A DNA stretch of 64,000 bases from Filosporella fistucella (taxonomy: Eukaryota; Ascomycota; Leotiomycetes; Helotiales): NCBI GenBank assembly GCA_030077755.1, contig JAQJZZ010000014.1, positions 3,100,001 through 3,164,000 of the forward strand, given 5' to 3'. Of this stretch, positions 45,690 to 57,778 are shown in pieces. The notes below the pieces were generated by a model. The model saw nothing but the letters and a program-made list of their open reading frames with translations, did no database searches and was not told the origin of the DNA. A program made the position numbers and the translations under genes. Position 1 is the stretch's first letter. Every line of letters starts with the position of its first letter.

Positions 45690-46016
45690 CTAAACCTCTG
45701 TTGTAACCGTAGTCTCGTTATCGGTCACAGTCACCGTGGTTGTCCCAGATCTATCTGACCGCGCAGCTTTCTTTGCCTCCCTATTTTCTGCCCTGGTGGT
45801 ACTTTAGATGATTGACTGATTTAATTGTTAAAAGATCTTACATTCGTTGCGCCTGATGAACCAAATTTGTTAGTATATGATAAACCAGGAAGTTAAATCA
45901 GGCGCTTGCGTAAGACTTACAATCTTGTTGACCGACTTCAAGCCCCACCATAAGCCAACTGCCCAGACGAGGAATACGAAAACGACCAATATTGCGATGC
46001 CAGCGTTATTATTCAT
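45690..46016 (-). CDS. Small membrane protein (69 aa) with 11-nt micro-exon
   Basis: Exons 45690-45792, 45842-45852 (11 nt) and 45921-46016 give 69 residues. One transmembrane helix (GIAILVVFVFLVWAVGLWW) near the N-terminus is followed by a basic stretch (ENREAKKAARSDRS) and a Thr/Val-rich tail (TTTVTVTDNETTVTTEV). Both introns have standard donors (GTAAGT, GTAAGA) and CAG acceptors. I do not recognise the family. Confidence 0.75.
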
Positions 46017-46274
46017 TGTTGAGATCTGCTCACTACTTCTGGACTTGAAAGTGTTTTTCTGCTGCGGGTACGATGGCGGAACTTGTGAACACAGCTTTTG
46101 CCATCCCGTCAGCGTGAGGTAAATGGCAAGGAGCAACGGTTGATGCATACCTCGTGTCCCACTTGAATGGGATATTGAGTGGGCAAAGAAGTGGGTTGAT
46201 GTTCAATGATGTCGAGGCGACGAGGCTGAAGTCTTTCATGTATGATTTTTGATTCGGGTCGAGATTGGCGCTAG

Positions 46275-49200
46275 TTAACCGGATGTCTGCTGTACTCGTG
46301 CGTTGAGAGCGAGTTCTTCAGATTGCAACTCCAACTCTTGCCTACGTTCAGCAGTCAATGAGTCTCTACTGAGAAGCTGATCAAGGATCATTGGGTGTAC
46401 GTCGTTGCGGATACACTCGTCCGTGAATTCTTCCAAGCTGGAAAGAAGGATCCAAATACTCTTGGCAATAGAAGGCTCTGAGTCGTCTCCTGCGTGTAAG
46501 TCTTCTAGCGGTTCCACATTTTTATTGTAGAAGTCTAAGACAGTATTGATAGAGCAAAGACGGATAAGGAGTGGGGTGTCAAGAGGGCGAAGATCGTCGG
46601 ATTTAGCGTAGCCAGTGAGGTACTGTATTTCATTATTTGCCCATGACAGGATAGCTTTGAAAGGTGACTCCGGCGGTGCAGTATCCTCGTGTAATCCTAG
46701 CGCGTCCTGGAACATACTGTGGAAAGTTTGAGACCATGAAACTACTTCTTCTAGATCATCAATCCACAAATTTTGCTTCTCTTCTGCAAATAGCACATTT
46801 CCGCTCGATTTGAAATTAAGGTAATCGAATCCTACAACGTCTATTGATGCCAAAGTGATCGCGTTGTTGTTGATGGGAAATTTACTAGTGCGTGTCATTC
46901 GGCACACTACACTCCATGCGAAGACTGGCGAGCGGGGATAATACTCCAGTAGTTTCTTCCTCAGATGAACGCTGGCAGAGGGTGGAGTCAAAGACTGCTT
47001 GAGAAGCATGCTGACGACATTTGCACCAATATCTCTGATGTCTGAATCATCATCATTCAATATGTCATATAAAGCGAGAAGTGATGGAAGCAGAGGCTCA
47101 GGTGGCGGTAGTCTTTGGTTGCTTGGTTCGATATAGAATGATCGCAACGCCAGAGCAGCAGATATACGCATGTCGAAATCCTAAGATATCAGCAACTTTC
47201 AATTTTAAATGGAAAGGTTTAAGATTTTCCATACCATGCAGTCCCGAGAATTGTGGCTTATCAGGAGAGCCCATGTTCCCAAATCGAAATTGCCATTTGG
47301 AGAGCTGGGATGGATGGACGGTGAATAGCCCTCAAGAACATACAGCCACCCGCTGATCCTGACCATTGATTTCAAAATTTCTGGGCTCTGCCTCTTATCT
47401 TCAATGTATCTCTTGATTTGAAGAATAGAAGAGGCCAGCGTTTTCATCTCGGCAGTAGTTTGCCGATGGAAGTTGGCATCCAATACTTCAGATAGATAGT
47501 CTAAGGCGGCGGCGATTACTGTGAGGTCACGTCCGAGCTGAATACAGAGAATGTAAGCAGCACATAGAGCTGAGAAACCACTGCTCAGCCCATTGAGATG
47601 CTTGAAGCATCGGATCTCTTTGGTACATTTGAGACCCGCAATCACGGTGGGTGGATCTCCCGCCAGCACCTGCTGAAAAATGCGTGGCAGTTCTAATATT
47701 CTTCGATTGTCCAGCGCTAGCTGGTACATTGTCATGCGAGCGAAAGCAGGCCCGCAGTCCCACCAAGCTCTAGGAAGTATTCGGTTATCCCGGACGCTTT
47801 GGAGGGAAAGCGGGCCCGCAAGATCCACGAACTCCGATCGGTCCTCTGGGGAGCAGCTGAGCAGGATCCTTGCTACAGCATTGTAGACTTCTATTTGTGC
47901 TGCAAGAATCATTGTACCGCTTGCAGCAGGATCATTAGTTGACCAGCTGCTTGCCAAGAGCGGCAGCAACTGCTTCAAGGCACCTTTGAAAATATTAGCT
48001 TCTTGAAGAATCTCAAATCGAGAGGGTTTTAGTGCTTACTGGTCATTCTGGCGGGTTCAATGCTCAGCTGCCGGTCCAGGATAAATCGAATGGCAAGCAG
48101 AGTGCCGTGTCGTGAGTTGACACACTCTGTAGGCTTGACCAAGTCTCCAATCACAGTAGCTATGTCATCGTTGAGAAGAATGGAGCAAAGAGCTTCAGCC
48201 GACTTTTCTCGAACGTGACATGAATCGCTCCGTAGGCGTTCAATGATCCGTCTCTTAATGTCCTCTCTTTCTGCATGTGGTGGGCCAGCTCGTCTGATGA
48301 TGTCAAGAGCTGGGAAAACGGAACTCTCAACACCATGCTTATCGTTGTTAGGATCTAGAAGCTCCAAGATCAATTTCGGAAGAGCGGGATATTTATCGTA
48401 GGATATTTTGACAGATCGTCCGTCCCAGCCCAATTCCATGGTCGCTTTGCTCTCGCTGGTACCAAATAAGTGGTCGATGATACTTCTTAGAAGGATGAGT
48501 GCGCAATTTCGAATTGCCCAACTGATTGCACCTGTTAGTGTTGTGCAGAGAATAAAATAAGCTGTGCAGAACTTACACCTGGGATTTCAGACTCTGGGAA
48601 GCAAGCTGAAAGCAGTCTGATATTTCGCCATCAGATCTTTTGCCAAGCGTGGAACTCTTGAAGACCTCTTTTAGACAGTTCATCGAATGAACTTGCTTGA
48701 CGGCTGTTTCATCTTTCGCCGTCAATGGTGCAGGCTCACGGGAAAGTGCCTTAAGCGTCGCCATTATATCCTCAAATCCGGTGCTCTCGTTACCAAAAAC
48801 CTCACTTCCTACAATGCTGGGTGTATTGGCACTCATAATTCCAGTAATCAATGCAGGAATACCTGCAGATCGTCGTGTTGTGGAGGCCTGCTTCGAAATA
48901 CAATCAAGTGCACCCTGTAGACATATCAGATGAGTACGGTATACACAACAATACAACTGCAAGGAGGACTTACCTGATACCAGTCTGAGAGAAGATCTGA
49001 TGTGGTTGAGTGGTACTGTGTGAGCTGGCAACACTTGCTGAACGTCAAGGAAACGGTCGAAAATGCTCCACGGTGTCGAAGGTTCGATAATTGGTCAAAA
49101 GACAAGTTTCCGATCTGTGAGAATATTGCAGCTGGAAGTAGTTTTTCTCCGCCTGGCAAGATAATTTTGACTTTTTCGACGATCGTGCGCATGAGGTTGC

Positions 49201-51930
49201 TTAGGATTGAATTAGCTGAAAGGGGGAAAAAGATACAGAGAGCGATAACAAGATAATCGATAAGGAACGATAGGACTTACCTCGACTCATGAATCCCTCT
49301 AAAGCTGTAACTTAAGATGTCTTTTGTATCAATAGAATCAACTTCGTCCAAGTCGTCAGGGAGATGCCCCTCTGGGGAATCGTTACAGAGTATGTCCTTT
49401 ACCAATTCCCAAATCCTACAACAAGAATCACTAATACGTTGTTGGAGACTTCTCAAAAATTCTACGGTGGCAGCATGGTGCAATTGCCCATTCTCAAAGT
49501 CTTTTGAAAAATCTACAGAACACCACACAAAGCTGCGGCAGTCAGTACACATACACCAGGGGAGGGAGATGGGTAGTCGACAAGCATACTTCAAAGCCGC
49601 AAAAGAACCATGGACTGGAGCTTCAACCACCGCTTGTCCAAGGCTCTTCTCTGCAACGTTAATCTTATGCTCAAGTTCCGACACGAGCTGCATTAAGAGT
49701 TCCAATCGAGCACCTGCAGATGTTTGCAAAGTGTACAGAAGCTCATAGCACCTTGCAACCCCATCGGCATAGTCTGCTCGACATGTCTGCTTGGAAAGTA
49801 GCTCAGCTCTCTGAGTATATGTGATCAGCAGCGACAGTGGGACGTCTGGCGACGATTGTGTAGTACAGTCTGCAATCACTGATGTATCTTCTCTCAAGCA
49901 ATGGGCTTGGCTAGGCAGCATTTCTATATGCACAGAGGAATCCGTGCCACCTTCTCTAAGCTTGAAATTCTTAGGATGAGTTGAGAACACCGATGGCGGT
50001 GCAAGTTTTAGAATGTTACATGCACTGCTTCTTACGTCTTCAAAAGGATCCAAAAGTAGGTCCATTAGCAACCTTAGAGATCCCGGAGTAAAGAAGCGGA
50101 GCGTATACGGCCATACTGTAGAGTGACTTGGCGTATTTGATGAAAGCTTTGCTTTGCCACCCTCCAGGATTCCTGACCGCAGAAACAACGCGATGGCCTT
50201 CAGTGAGGTTATGTGACGTTGATAAGATGCAGAAGGATAAAGCTCCTTCAACAAGAATTTCAGATACCATTTAATAAAATATCCGTGGTATTCAAACAAC
50301 GCTTCTGATTGGCATTGCACTTTACGGAACGTTTCATGTTGAGTTGTGTCTAGGGTTTTCGACGGGCCAAGCTGATATGTGAGGTTCTCCAATTCTCTTG
50401 CAAGAAAGGATGTTGCTCCTCGAAGTCTATCAATCATTTGTTTGGTGTTGCTCAAAATCTCGTTGCGAAACTTAGCATCTGTATCGCAGAAGAGGATACC
50501 CATGTTGGAACGGAGCAAGTCGAGTGCAGTAGTACTGAATGGGCGAACGGAAGAGACAGATGATACGATAACAGAGAACGCAAGTGATCTGACTGTCTCA
50601 GAAGCATTCGATAAGAGAGGGCCGATTGATTCTTCATTGAGGATCACGGCAGGTTGAGCAGATTTTTTCTTGGCGATCTTGTTAAATTCAAGAGTATCTG
50701 TAATATATTAGCTCGAACACTTCATATAGAAGGGATTTTCTTGCCTGGCTCCTCCACCAACCCAGACTTCTTCCCAACCTCTAATGCCGATAGGCGGAGA
50801 AGAGCTTGTGCATTAAGCTCTGGGCTTTCTATGTTCCATCCAGCTTCTTGCACATTGAGACTTTTCAAAAAAGCTAAAGACCCGATACGGTCTATTTTGA
50901 AAAGTGGGGGAAATAGATAATTTTTGACATTTTCCAATGCTCCCGGATTGCTGATGAGACCACAACGGATCCATCGTTGCCATGAACTAGTTTCATCATC
51001 TTCATTATCTGTTGAGCCTATAGTTCTCTTCCTGAGGTCGCGAAAGATTGTAACAAGAAACTTCCCAGCAGCTGGAGACACGTCGGGAAAAGTCATCCAC
51101 TCGAAGACATCTGCAAAAAAAGAGTCCCACACAGATCCAACTTTATCAGTATTTAGCCAAGTGTTAGATGAACTGATCATCGAGTTTTGGTGTTGGTAGT
51201 TGTGCAGGACGTCTTCCGCGGCCATGGCTCCTTTGCTTAGAAAGCACTCTAATGACTTGAAAGCAGGCTTGACCAGAGGCTGAGCAGCTTGGTGTAAAAT
51301 GATCAACATGCTTCTGTTTAATATCGATGCCTTCGCGATCTTTGCCACATCTTTCTCCGGGTTGGTAGTGATGAGAGACGATGCCAATTCTAGAACCAGA
51401 CGCATGGATCTATTCTGATTTCTCTCACTCCATTCGATGAAGAAGTTGAACAGACTGAGGGACGTATTCTCTGAAAAGGCAAGTGCTCGTAGCTGACATG
51501 ACTTTGAGCTCCGACATTGCTCGACGAAATGACAAAGTTTGATACATGCGTTGCCAGAGGCGTGCCGGGGTTGCTCAGCCTGGGCGAGGAAATATTGGAG
51601 TCGCTCTTGCGAGAGACTTCGTACACAAGTCAATTCTCTTCCTCAAGATATAAGACAAGTAACCTACCTTATTTGATCTTCAGCAGGCTGATTTTCTAGC
51701 CATTTGATAACGGTTCGCTCGTCTGTTGGAGCCAAAGTGGCATCTACAGTCTCGCCCATCTTGTCGGCGATCAAAAAGGCAAGACAAGATTGTGGTAAAT
51801 GCTTTAGTAACTTTGCTGGAGACCCTTCCAAGTTATTCTTCAACTCGCACCACCCTTCCTCTTTAGTGGGATATGCTGGTGCTGAGAATTGGCTGTAGTA
51901 GATCCATGAAGGTACTTCGGAGAAGGTCAC
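46275..51930 (-). CDS. TRM732: THADA/Trm732 family protein
   Basis: Exons 46275-47180, 47235-47983, 48040-48521, 48577-48914, 48974-49199, 49281-50697, 50745-51616 and 51668 to about 51930 keep one frame of 1750 codons. The middle has the DUF2428 signature: RRSAGIPALITGIMS after a QGALDCISKQAST lead-in, then QVWAIRNCALILLRS. The rest is helical-repeat (VRSLAFSVIVSSV, VRSSACNILKLAP, DIRDIGANVVSMLL). Trm732 partners Trm7 in 2'-O-methylation of C32 in the tRNA anticodon loop; animal THADA is the homologue. The intron 50698-50744 appears to be GC-AG (CAG|GCAAGA). No in-frame ATG precedes the conserved N-terminus: the frame opens after a TGA at GTG 51930, so a further 5' exon or a non-AUG start is needed. 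Confidence 0.88.
50698..50744 (-). other. Probable GC-AG intron
   Basis: CAG|GCAAGA donor (the GC-donor consensus), GCTAAT branch, TTACAG acceptor; 47 bp, phase 1. No GT donor in range restores the THADA frame. Confidence 0.8.
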
Positions 51931-52547
51931 ATGTGCTCAGCCAGAAGGCAGAGAGGATCGAGTGTACTCTGCTCCAGTATCCAGGAGAAAGAAGATAAAG
52001 GATGGGGAAGAACAATGGAGTGTACTGTGGCTGATTCAAATTTACTCAACTCAGGGATTCGAAGAGAATTAACGTATGCGGTACTTGTAGATGGTGAAGA
52101 GAAGACAGTGCCTACATATTATTTTGAGGCTTGAATATTTTTGTGTTTCTCGGATTAACTCCGGATAATCTTGCACTACGCCTGTTGATGACCTCACGGC
52201 GACCTCCGAATGCCAGCCACTTTGTGCCAAAGCGAGTTATAGGGACAGAGGCAGACACACTCAGATCTACGTATTTCTTCCCAGGTATTATTTCCGTAGT
52301 CATATATTTGTCAATGTGAAAGTATAGCATTTTATACCCAGCGCCCTGTAGAATTACGAGTTAATAATACTCTGCAATGTCCTTCGAATAAAGTTGGGCC
52401 ATCAGCTGATCTTCGACCCCGGATAAACGTGTCTCCATGAGCTAAAATTTCTAAAATCTTGACAATCATCACCAACCTTCCTCCAAGTCTACCAGGGGCC
52501 TTCTTCACGCCAATCTCACCCAATTTTCACCAACTAACACCTTCAAG
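51931..52547. promoter_or_regulatory. Divergent upstream region of THADA and TIM23
   Basis: 617 bp between the THADA N-terminus and the TIM23 ATG. It may hide a short 5' exon of THADA. Pyrimidine-rich sequence precedes the TIM23 start. Confidence 0.5.
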
Positions 52548-53267
52548 ATGACGATCTGGGATACACTCACTGGACGCAAGTCACCCTCTTCGTCTGCGAG
52601 CTCCAGCTCCTCTCCTCAAACAAACCCCCCTACGGATACCTTTCAGCCCACTCCTTTTAATCCAGAAGAAGCCCAAGATGTTACCTCTTTCCTGACAGGC
52701 CCTGGTTTCGCCGACCCTTCACAACTTCATCCTCTTGCCGGACTAAACCAACAAACGCTTGATTACCTTTCTCTCGAAGATTCAACATTATCTGACCTTC
52801 CAGGATCTCAGTCAGCTTTGCCATCCCGAGGCTGGTCGGACGATTTATGTTATGGAACTGGAGTTACATATCTTACAGCATTGACAGTTGGAGGCGCATG
52901 GGGTTTACAGGAGGGACTGAGACGATCAAATGGACAGCCGCCAAAGCTGCGATTGAATTCAGTTCTCAATGCCGTCACTCGAAGAGGGCCTTTTTTGGGA
53001 AACTCTGCTGGTGTGATAGCAATGGTTTATAACGGCTTCAACTCGTTCATTGGTTCAATGCGTGGGAAACATGATTCTGCGAACAGTATCGTAGCAGGCG
53101 CGTTGAGTGGGATGATCTTTAAAAGTACAAGGGGCGTTCGTCCAATGATGATTTCAGGTGGAATTGTGGCATCAGTCGCAGGCGCATGGGCTGTAAGTCT
53201 TCTTGAGTAAGCCGTAGATTTCAAGAACTAATAGTGATGTTAGGTGACACGGAAAGCGTTATTCTAG
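52548..53267 (+). CDS. TIM23: Mitochondrial import inner membrane translocase subunit TIM23
   Basis: Exons 52548-53192 and 53244-53267 give 222 residues. The intron (GTAAGT to GTTAG) joins GAWAV to TRKALF. The acidic/Ser/Pro-rich N-terminus (about 95 residues) is the intermembrane-space receptor part. The C-terminal Tim17/22/23 domain has four hydrophobic segments with Gly-rich motifs (YGTGVTYLTALTVGGAWGL, GNSAGVIAMVYNG, DSANSIVAGALSGMIFK, MISGGIVASVAGAW). It forms the presequence translocase channel of the inner membrane with Tim17. The start is the first ATG. Confidence 0.95.
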
Positions 53268-53854
53268 ATTTCTCTGCGATTTTCTCCACGACATTACCCG
53301 TCACTTCGCGTTTGACGACAACAGTTCGTCAGAACCTTAGAGGACTTCAAGCTCCTCCATGTACCAGCACCTTTGTTCGATTTTGTTTGATTACCATAGA
53401 TTTACAATGGGCGTGGCATGCATTAGCGATGGACGATCTCTCCTCTGGTTGGGACAACTGTAAATATAGAAGGATACCCGCAATTTGCGGATATGGAAGG
53501 CGCAGCGGGGCTACAAAGTCTGGAAAGTTAATGCAAATATTTCAAGTCAAAACGGCAACCTTGTTCATGCTAATTTATGTGTTTTGAATCTGAGATTTTC
53601 ATTGCGAAGCTAATAGTCCGCTAACCCCAGTACTTCTGCTTTCGGAGCCTCGCCACAACCTCGATCGATACTATATCGAACTCGCTTTCAGCCCCGGTAG
53701 GTTGTAACTAATAACCCGTTACATGTTCACCTTTTGTCTAACTTACCTCTCCAAAGATTTTACCGAAGTTTACCCGTTTTTTCTTAAGCAAACCGTCCAA
53801 GCCATTTCAATTCTCGTTATCACACAAACAAGCGTGATCTCGCTAGCAGCAATT
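53268..53854. other. Intergenic, upstream of hypothetical gene
   Basis: 587 bp. An ATG at 53723 is in frame with the next gene and would add a hydrophobic N-terminus (AISILVITQTSVISLAAI). I favour the ATG at 53855. Confidence 0.4.
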
Positions 53855-55165
53855 ATGGGAGAAGAGCAGATTTCAGCTTTTGAATTGAAGGAATTGCTCA
53901 TTGAGCTTGCAATGCGACGTTCTGAGGTACCGGAACCTATTCAAACTATGTTTGCGGACACATTCCCACAAGGTATTGGGAGTATGTTCCTTTTCGAGCC
54001 TGATCATCTCGACACTGTAAGAGCGGGAGCGTCGTCTTACTCTGGGTCCGATATTTTTGACGGCTTGGGTAGCCAAATTCATGATGCCGAGAGAGAAAAA
54101 TATCTAAAAGAGGTTGTGGACAAGCATTACAGAAAGTCAGACCCTTTGATGCAAGCAGCTGCCAAGATGATAGACCTGGAGTATGAGCAGGTCGCCCCAG
54201 CGACTGGGAAAGACAAACCCGGATTGGAACCTTATGAGAAGGTATTTCTTCCCCATTTCTAGGCGGCACCTGCTACAGCTAACATCTACCAGGCATCTAT
54301 CATCGCTGCTCAGAGAAAAACCAAAGCAGCCCAACCAATCAAGGCAACAACTCATCTTACAAGAAAGAAATGCTACGATTACAGAATGGACCTGTTTACG
54401 ATTATTGGTGGAAGAGCATCATCAGGTCTACGTGCGCAAAGTCTCTACTTCAACTTCGATGATTCCTTTGACTCCTTTCTTGATGACCTCCGGGACGCTA
54501 CACAACTCTCCAAAATCCCTCCCCTAGGTCCAAATAGAGAGCATCACGAATGTCCAAAATCAGACACGCTCGCATCCTCAGGTTTTCCCGGTTCCCAGGA
54601 TACTTTGGGCAAATCTCAACGAGAATCTCCTAACGCCGAGGCAACTTCACAGAAAGAGACGGCTACTTCTGAATCCGCCAGTGGCTTGACTGCTAGTGGT
54701 TACACTCTCGATCATGGAGCTTGGATGTACCGTGTGTCTTTCAAGGCGAAGAAGATTCCTGGATGCGAATATGAGGATTTGAAATCGGAAGATTCTTACA
54801 AAGCAATGATTAAGAAAATACAAAGCATAAACGATAAAGCTCACGGTGAGGTGGCAGGAGTTCAGATTGTTCATGTATGACCCACTGAATCAAACCGTGG
54901 CAGCATTCAATTAACACCAGGGCAGAGTCTAGACCATAATGCTGTGCAGGAGCATAGGAAGGTTCTAGAGATTGAGAATCTTGCAAGAGCCAACTTTACA
55001 CGCGCACTCAAAGATAAAGGCTTGGACGATGAAGATATTGGTGAGCCCTTCCCTGAATGGCTGATGAGACGCCGAGATGCAGAAGATAGGGTTACTCGAG
55101 AGGAAGCAAAACATAATCGAAAGGCATCCCCGGAGTTTTGTGGAAAGTGGGACAAAGACAATTGA
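53855..55165 (+). CDS. Conserved-looking hypothetical protein (402 aa)
   Basis: Exons 53855-54241, 54293-54874 and 54926-55165 give 402 residues. The N-terminal part is acidic and helical (FELKELLIELAMRRSEV). There is a basic middle (RKTKAAQPIKATTHLTRKK) and a Ser-rich linker of ~60 residues. The C-terminal half has YTLDHGAWMYRVSFKAKKIPG and a charged helical end (EWLMRRRDAEDRVTREEAKHN). No signal peptide or catalytic motif recognised; probably cytosolic or nuclear. An in-frame upstream ATG (53723) would add a hydrophobic segment. Confidence 0.72.
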
Positions 55166-55595
55166 GTGGTAATCTTCTTAAGCACGCAGAAAAATTGACA
55201 CTACACAGCTTCGTCTTTTTAGGTGAGGGCAAGCAGTAGAGAGTGGTAATTTTCCATAAGAAATGGGCATATGTTGCTCAGAAATGGGTTTCCTCCAGGA
55301 CTATTTGACCACTGGTGGTTCTTTCATGCTAGGTAGATAGCACCAAGGCGTCTTATCTTGTCACCATGAGCATGGCTAAAATAGAAATCTAGCTATTTCA
55401 CAGGTGCTAGAATTATTCAGTGTGACTTGTGTTAACGTTGCGGATGGGAAAATTTTGACATAACTTTCGGGGCCAAGTCATTACCATAAACTAAATTCCT
55501 GCTTTCCAGGCCTAGTCACCTTGCGCCTTCCTGTTCTGTCAGTTTTGAGAACTTTTCCCCTTAGTGGCATATACCTTGTCTACAGAACAAATCAA
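55166..55595. other. Intergenic, no gene seen
   Basis: 3' UTR of the previous gene and promoter of the next. Confidence 0.4.
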
Positions 55596-55760
55596 ATGTT
55601 CAAGTTCAAGTTCAACATCAAGGTCAAAATCAAGAAAAATTGGTTCAGGAGAACTTTGAATCGATACAGGGCTTCAGTACACCACCTTCATGTCCTCTTA
55701 TTGGTCACGATTATCGCCATCTTTGTGTTTGTTTACCTTCACAACACTCAAAAAGCATAG
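55596..55760 (+). CDS. Possible uORF: small basic membrane peptide (54 aa)
   Basis: The frame starts at the ATG at 55596 with a Lys/Phe-rich start (MFKFKFNIKVKIKKNWFRR) and one hydrophobic helix (LLLVTIIAIFVFVYL). It ends 14 bases before the ATG of the next gene. It could be an upstream ORF in that transcript or chance. Confidence 0.28.
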   Translation: MFKFKFNIKVKIKKNWFRRTLNRYRASVHHLHVLLLVTIIAIFVFVYLHNTQKA

Positions 55761-55774
55761 ATCAGGCAGTCAAG

Positions 55775-56877
55775 ATGTGTTTCCCATGCTGGAGCGAGGT
55801 TTACGTTGAGCCAAAAAAGCAGAAGAATAAGGATGTCCTGTATTACGAGCCAAATGCGAAGACATGGGTTAAGCTATCGGGGGTCAAAAAAGTGAGTAAG
55901 ATACCCTCCAACAATCTTTCTTTGTTTGTGCTGGTCCAAGCTGCTTCCGAACCCTCTATGCTTGTCTTTCACTGGCGTGGTCGAGTTCACCTTCTGTCGA
56001 GGTTTGGCACAAGGCAGCGCAAGTGTTTGCTACCTCACCCACCTTTCGACATCGGCAAACTCGACTACTTGCCATCCTCCCACCTGTCTCATCTCGATAA
56101 TTTTAAAGAACTTTGATCATTTCGTACTCGAAGAACTTGGTTTTTGTTCTATTATCGAACATTCCACCACGATATGGCAGAGCAGAACTTCCAGCCTCAA
56201 ACTGGTGACACGACCAATGGACCAACCTTGCATACCTACATCCCACGATCTGATGGCACCATTCTCGTTGGCGGTGTTGTCTACGTTGCGCAACCCGCTA
56301 TTCCTGCTACTACGACCGTCCCAGTCGGAGTAGCTGCTGCAATGCCTGGGGTACAGATACCTCAACAGTTCCCCTTCTATTATCCTCCGAGCGCAAGCCT
56401 CTCAGAGCGATCGTTTTATCACTTCAAGAAGAACCATCACTCTACTGCAGAAAGCTAACTTGTGATACATAGGTTGCGGTACCACAACCACCAGCACCTA
56501 TGGTCTACGCTCAACCTCCATTCATTGCTCCACCTCAACCTACCTATCCAGCCTACCAACCTCCACTCTACATCCAACCCCAACCTTATATCAATGGCAT
56601 GCCCGCCTTCAACATCTCGCAACCAGCCTATGGCACCCTCGGCTACACTGGCACCGAGGTCCTCATGAACAACATTGCCTATGCTCAACAGCCTGAGTTC
56701 AATAAAAAACAAGAGATGAAGCCAGCTGATGATGATCCTTTGCGCATGTACTGGGTTAGGGAGCCGGACAACACTTGGACTCAACGAAATCGCTTGACGA
56801 TCGATAGTGGTGATATTGGTCCTTGTCGCTGGTATGCTATGGATGGTCAATTCTATGCTGTTAGATTGGTCGATTAG
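55775..56877 (+). CDS. Pro/Gln-rich hypothetical protein (229 aa)
   Basis: Exons 55775-55891, 56183-56350 and 56473-56877 give 229 residues. A Cys-Trp start (MCFPCWSEVYVEPKKQK) is followed by YYEPNAKTWVKLSGVKK, a hydrophobic/Pro-rich middle (VPVGVAAAMPG, YPAYQPPLYIQPQPYING) and a C-terminal block DPLRMYWVREPDNTWTQRNR, with a conserved-looking IGPCRWYAMDGQFYAVRL. I recall this C-terminal block from other fungal hypothetical proteins; function unknown. The first intron is long (291 bp), so its boundaries are less certain. Confidence 0.72.
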
Positions 56878-57778
56878 AATGGTATGTCGACAAGTTCTTG
56901 AGTGAGATTTGTGCTGATGTTGATAGGTGGTGACAAATTGAGTTCTTGACCAAGCGACAGCAAATTTCATTCACGGCTTCGGGGCGGCACACCTTGCACG
57001 GATTTAATCAAATCCTAGACAGTCTTTTTTACTGGTTCACTCGTTGATTTGTATATTGATTGTTGGGAATTGCACATCTGCCAGAAGGCCAGCAGACAAG
57101 GGGCGAAAATCCGACCGTGGGCCGAATGGTATTGCTTCGGAGGATTCGTTGATCATAGATGGCGGGGTATCATGAATGGAGAATTGAATCTGATATTAGA
57201 AAGATCAATGCTATGAGAGCCTCCTTATCTTAAGCCGCTGCAGCATTCTAATGTGGGTCTGCACATAGATTCCACGTGATGCAGTGTGACTTGACTCGGA
57301 CTGGTTCAAGGAGTTCAAGTCATGTAGGGAAGTATGGAATACATGGTGAGACTTAAATTATGGGGCAAACTCCTCTGTGGATGTTGAAACCAAAAAAAAA
57401 TATGAATTTGTGATTTCAAGTTGATCTGAACATTGTGTTTGGCCGAGAATCAATCTAGTCAAAGATATTGATGAGGGCCTGGCTCATCAGGAAAGCAGAG
57501 TTGAGGTCAGTTGCAAGCGACTATCACACAGCTGTGAAAAGGCATCGGGAATTCCTGTGGTTACAATCACAGCCTCGCAATCAAGGTACAAGATATGCCC
57601 TGAATAATATATTCAGCAGCTACGTAAGGAAAGAATGTAATATACAGAAAAGTAATCCCACTCCAACATCTCACTTTTCCATCCCCTTTCTGAAACTTTT
57701 CTCTATACTGAAACGAATGAAATGCTCCAAGCTCCTCGGTCAATGCTCAATGCTCAACAAATCCAAATCTCTCTCCAT
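56878..57778. other. Intergenic, no gene seen
   Basis: 901 bp between convergent genes; a 104-codon plus frame (57468-57782) has no supporting features. Confidence 0.4.
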
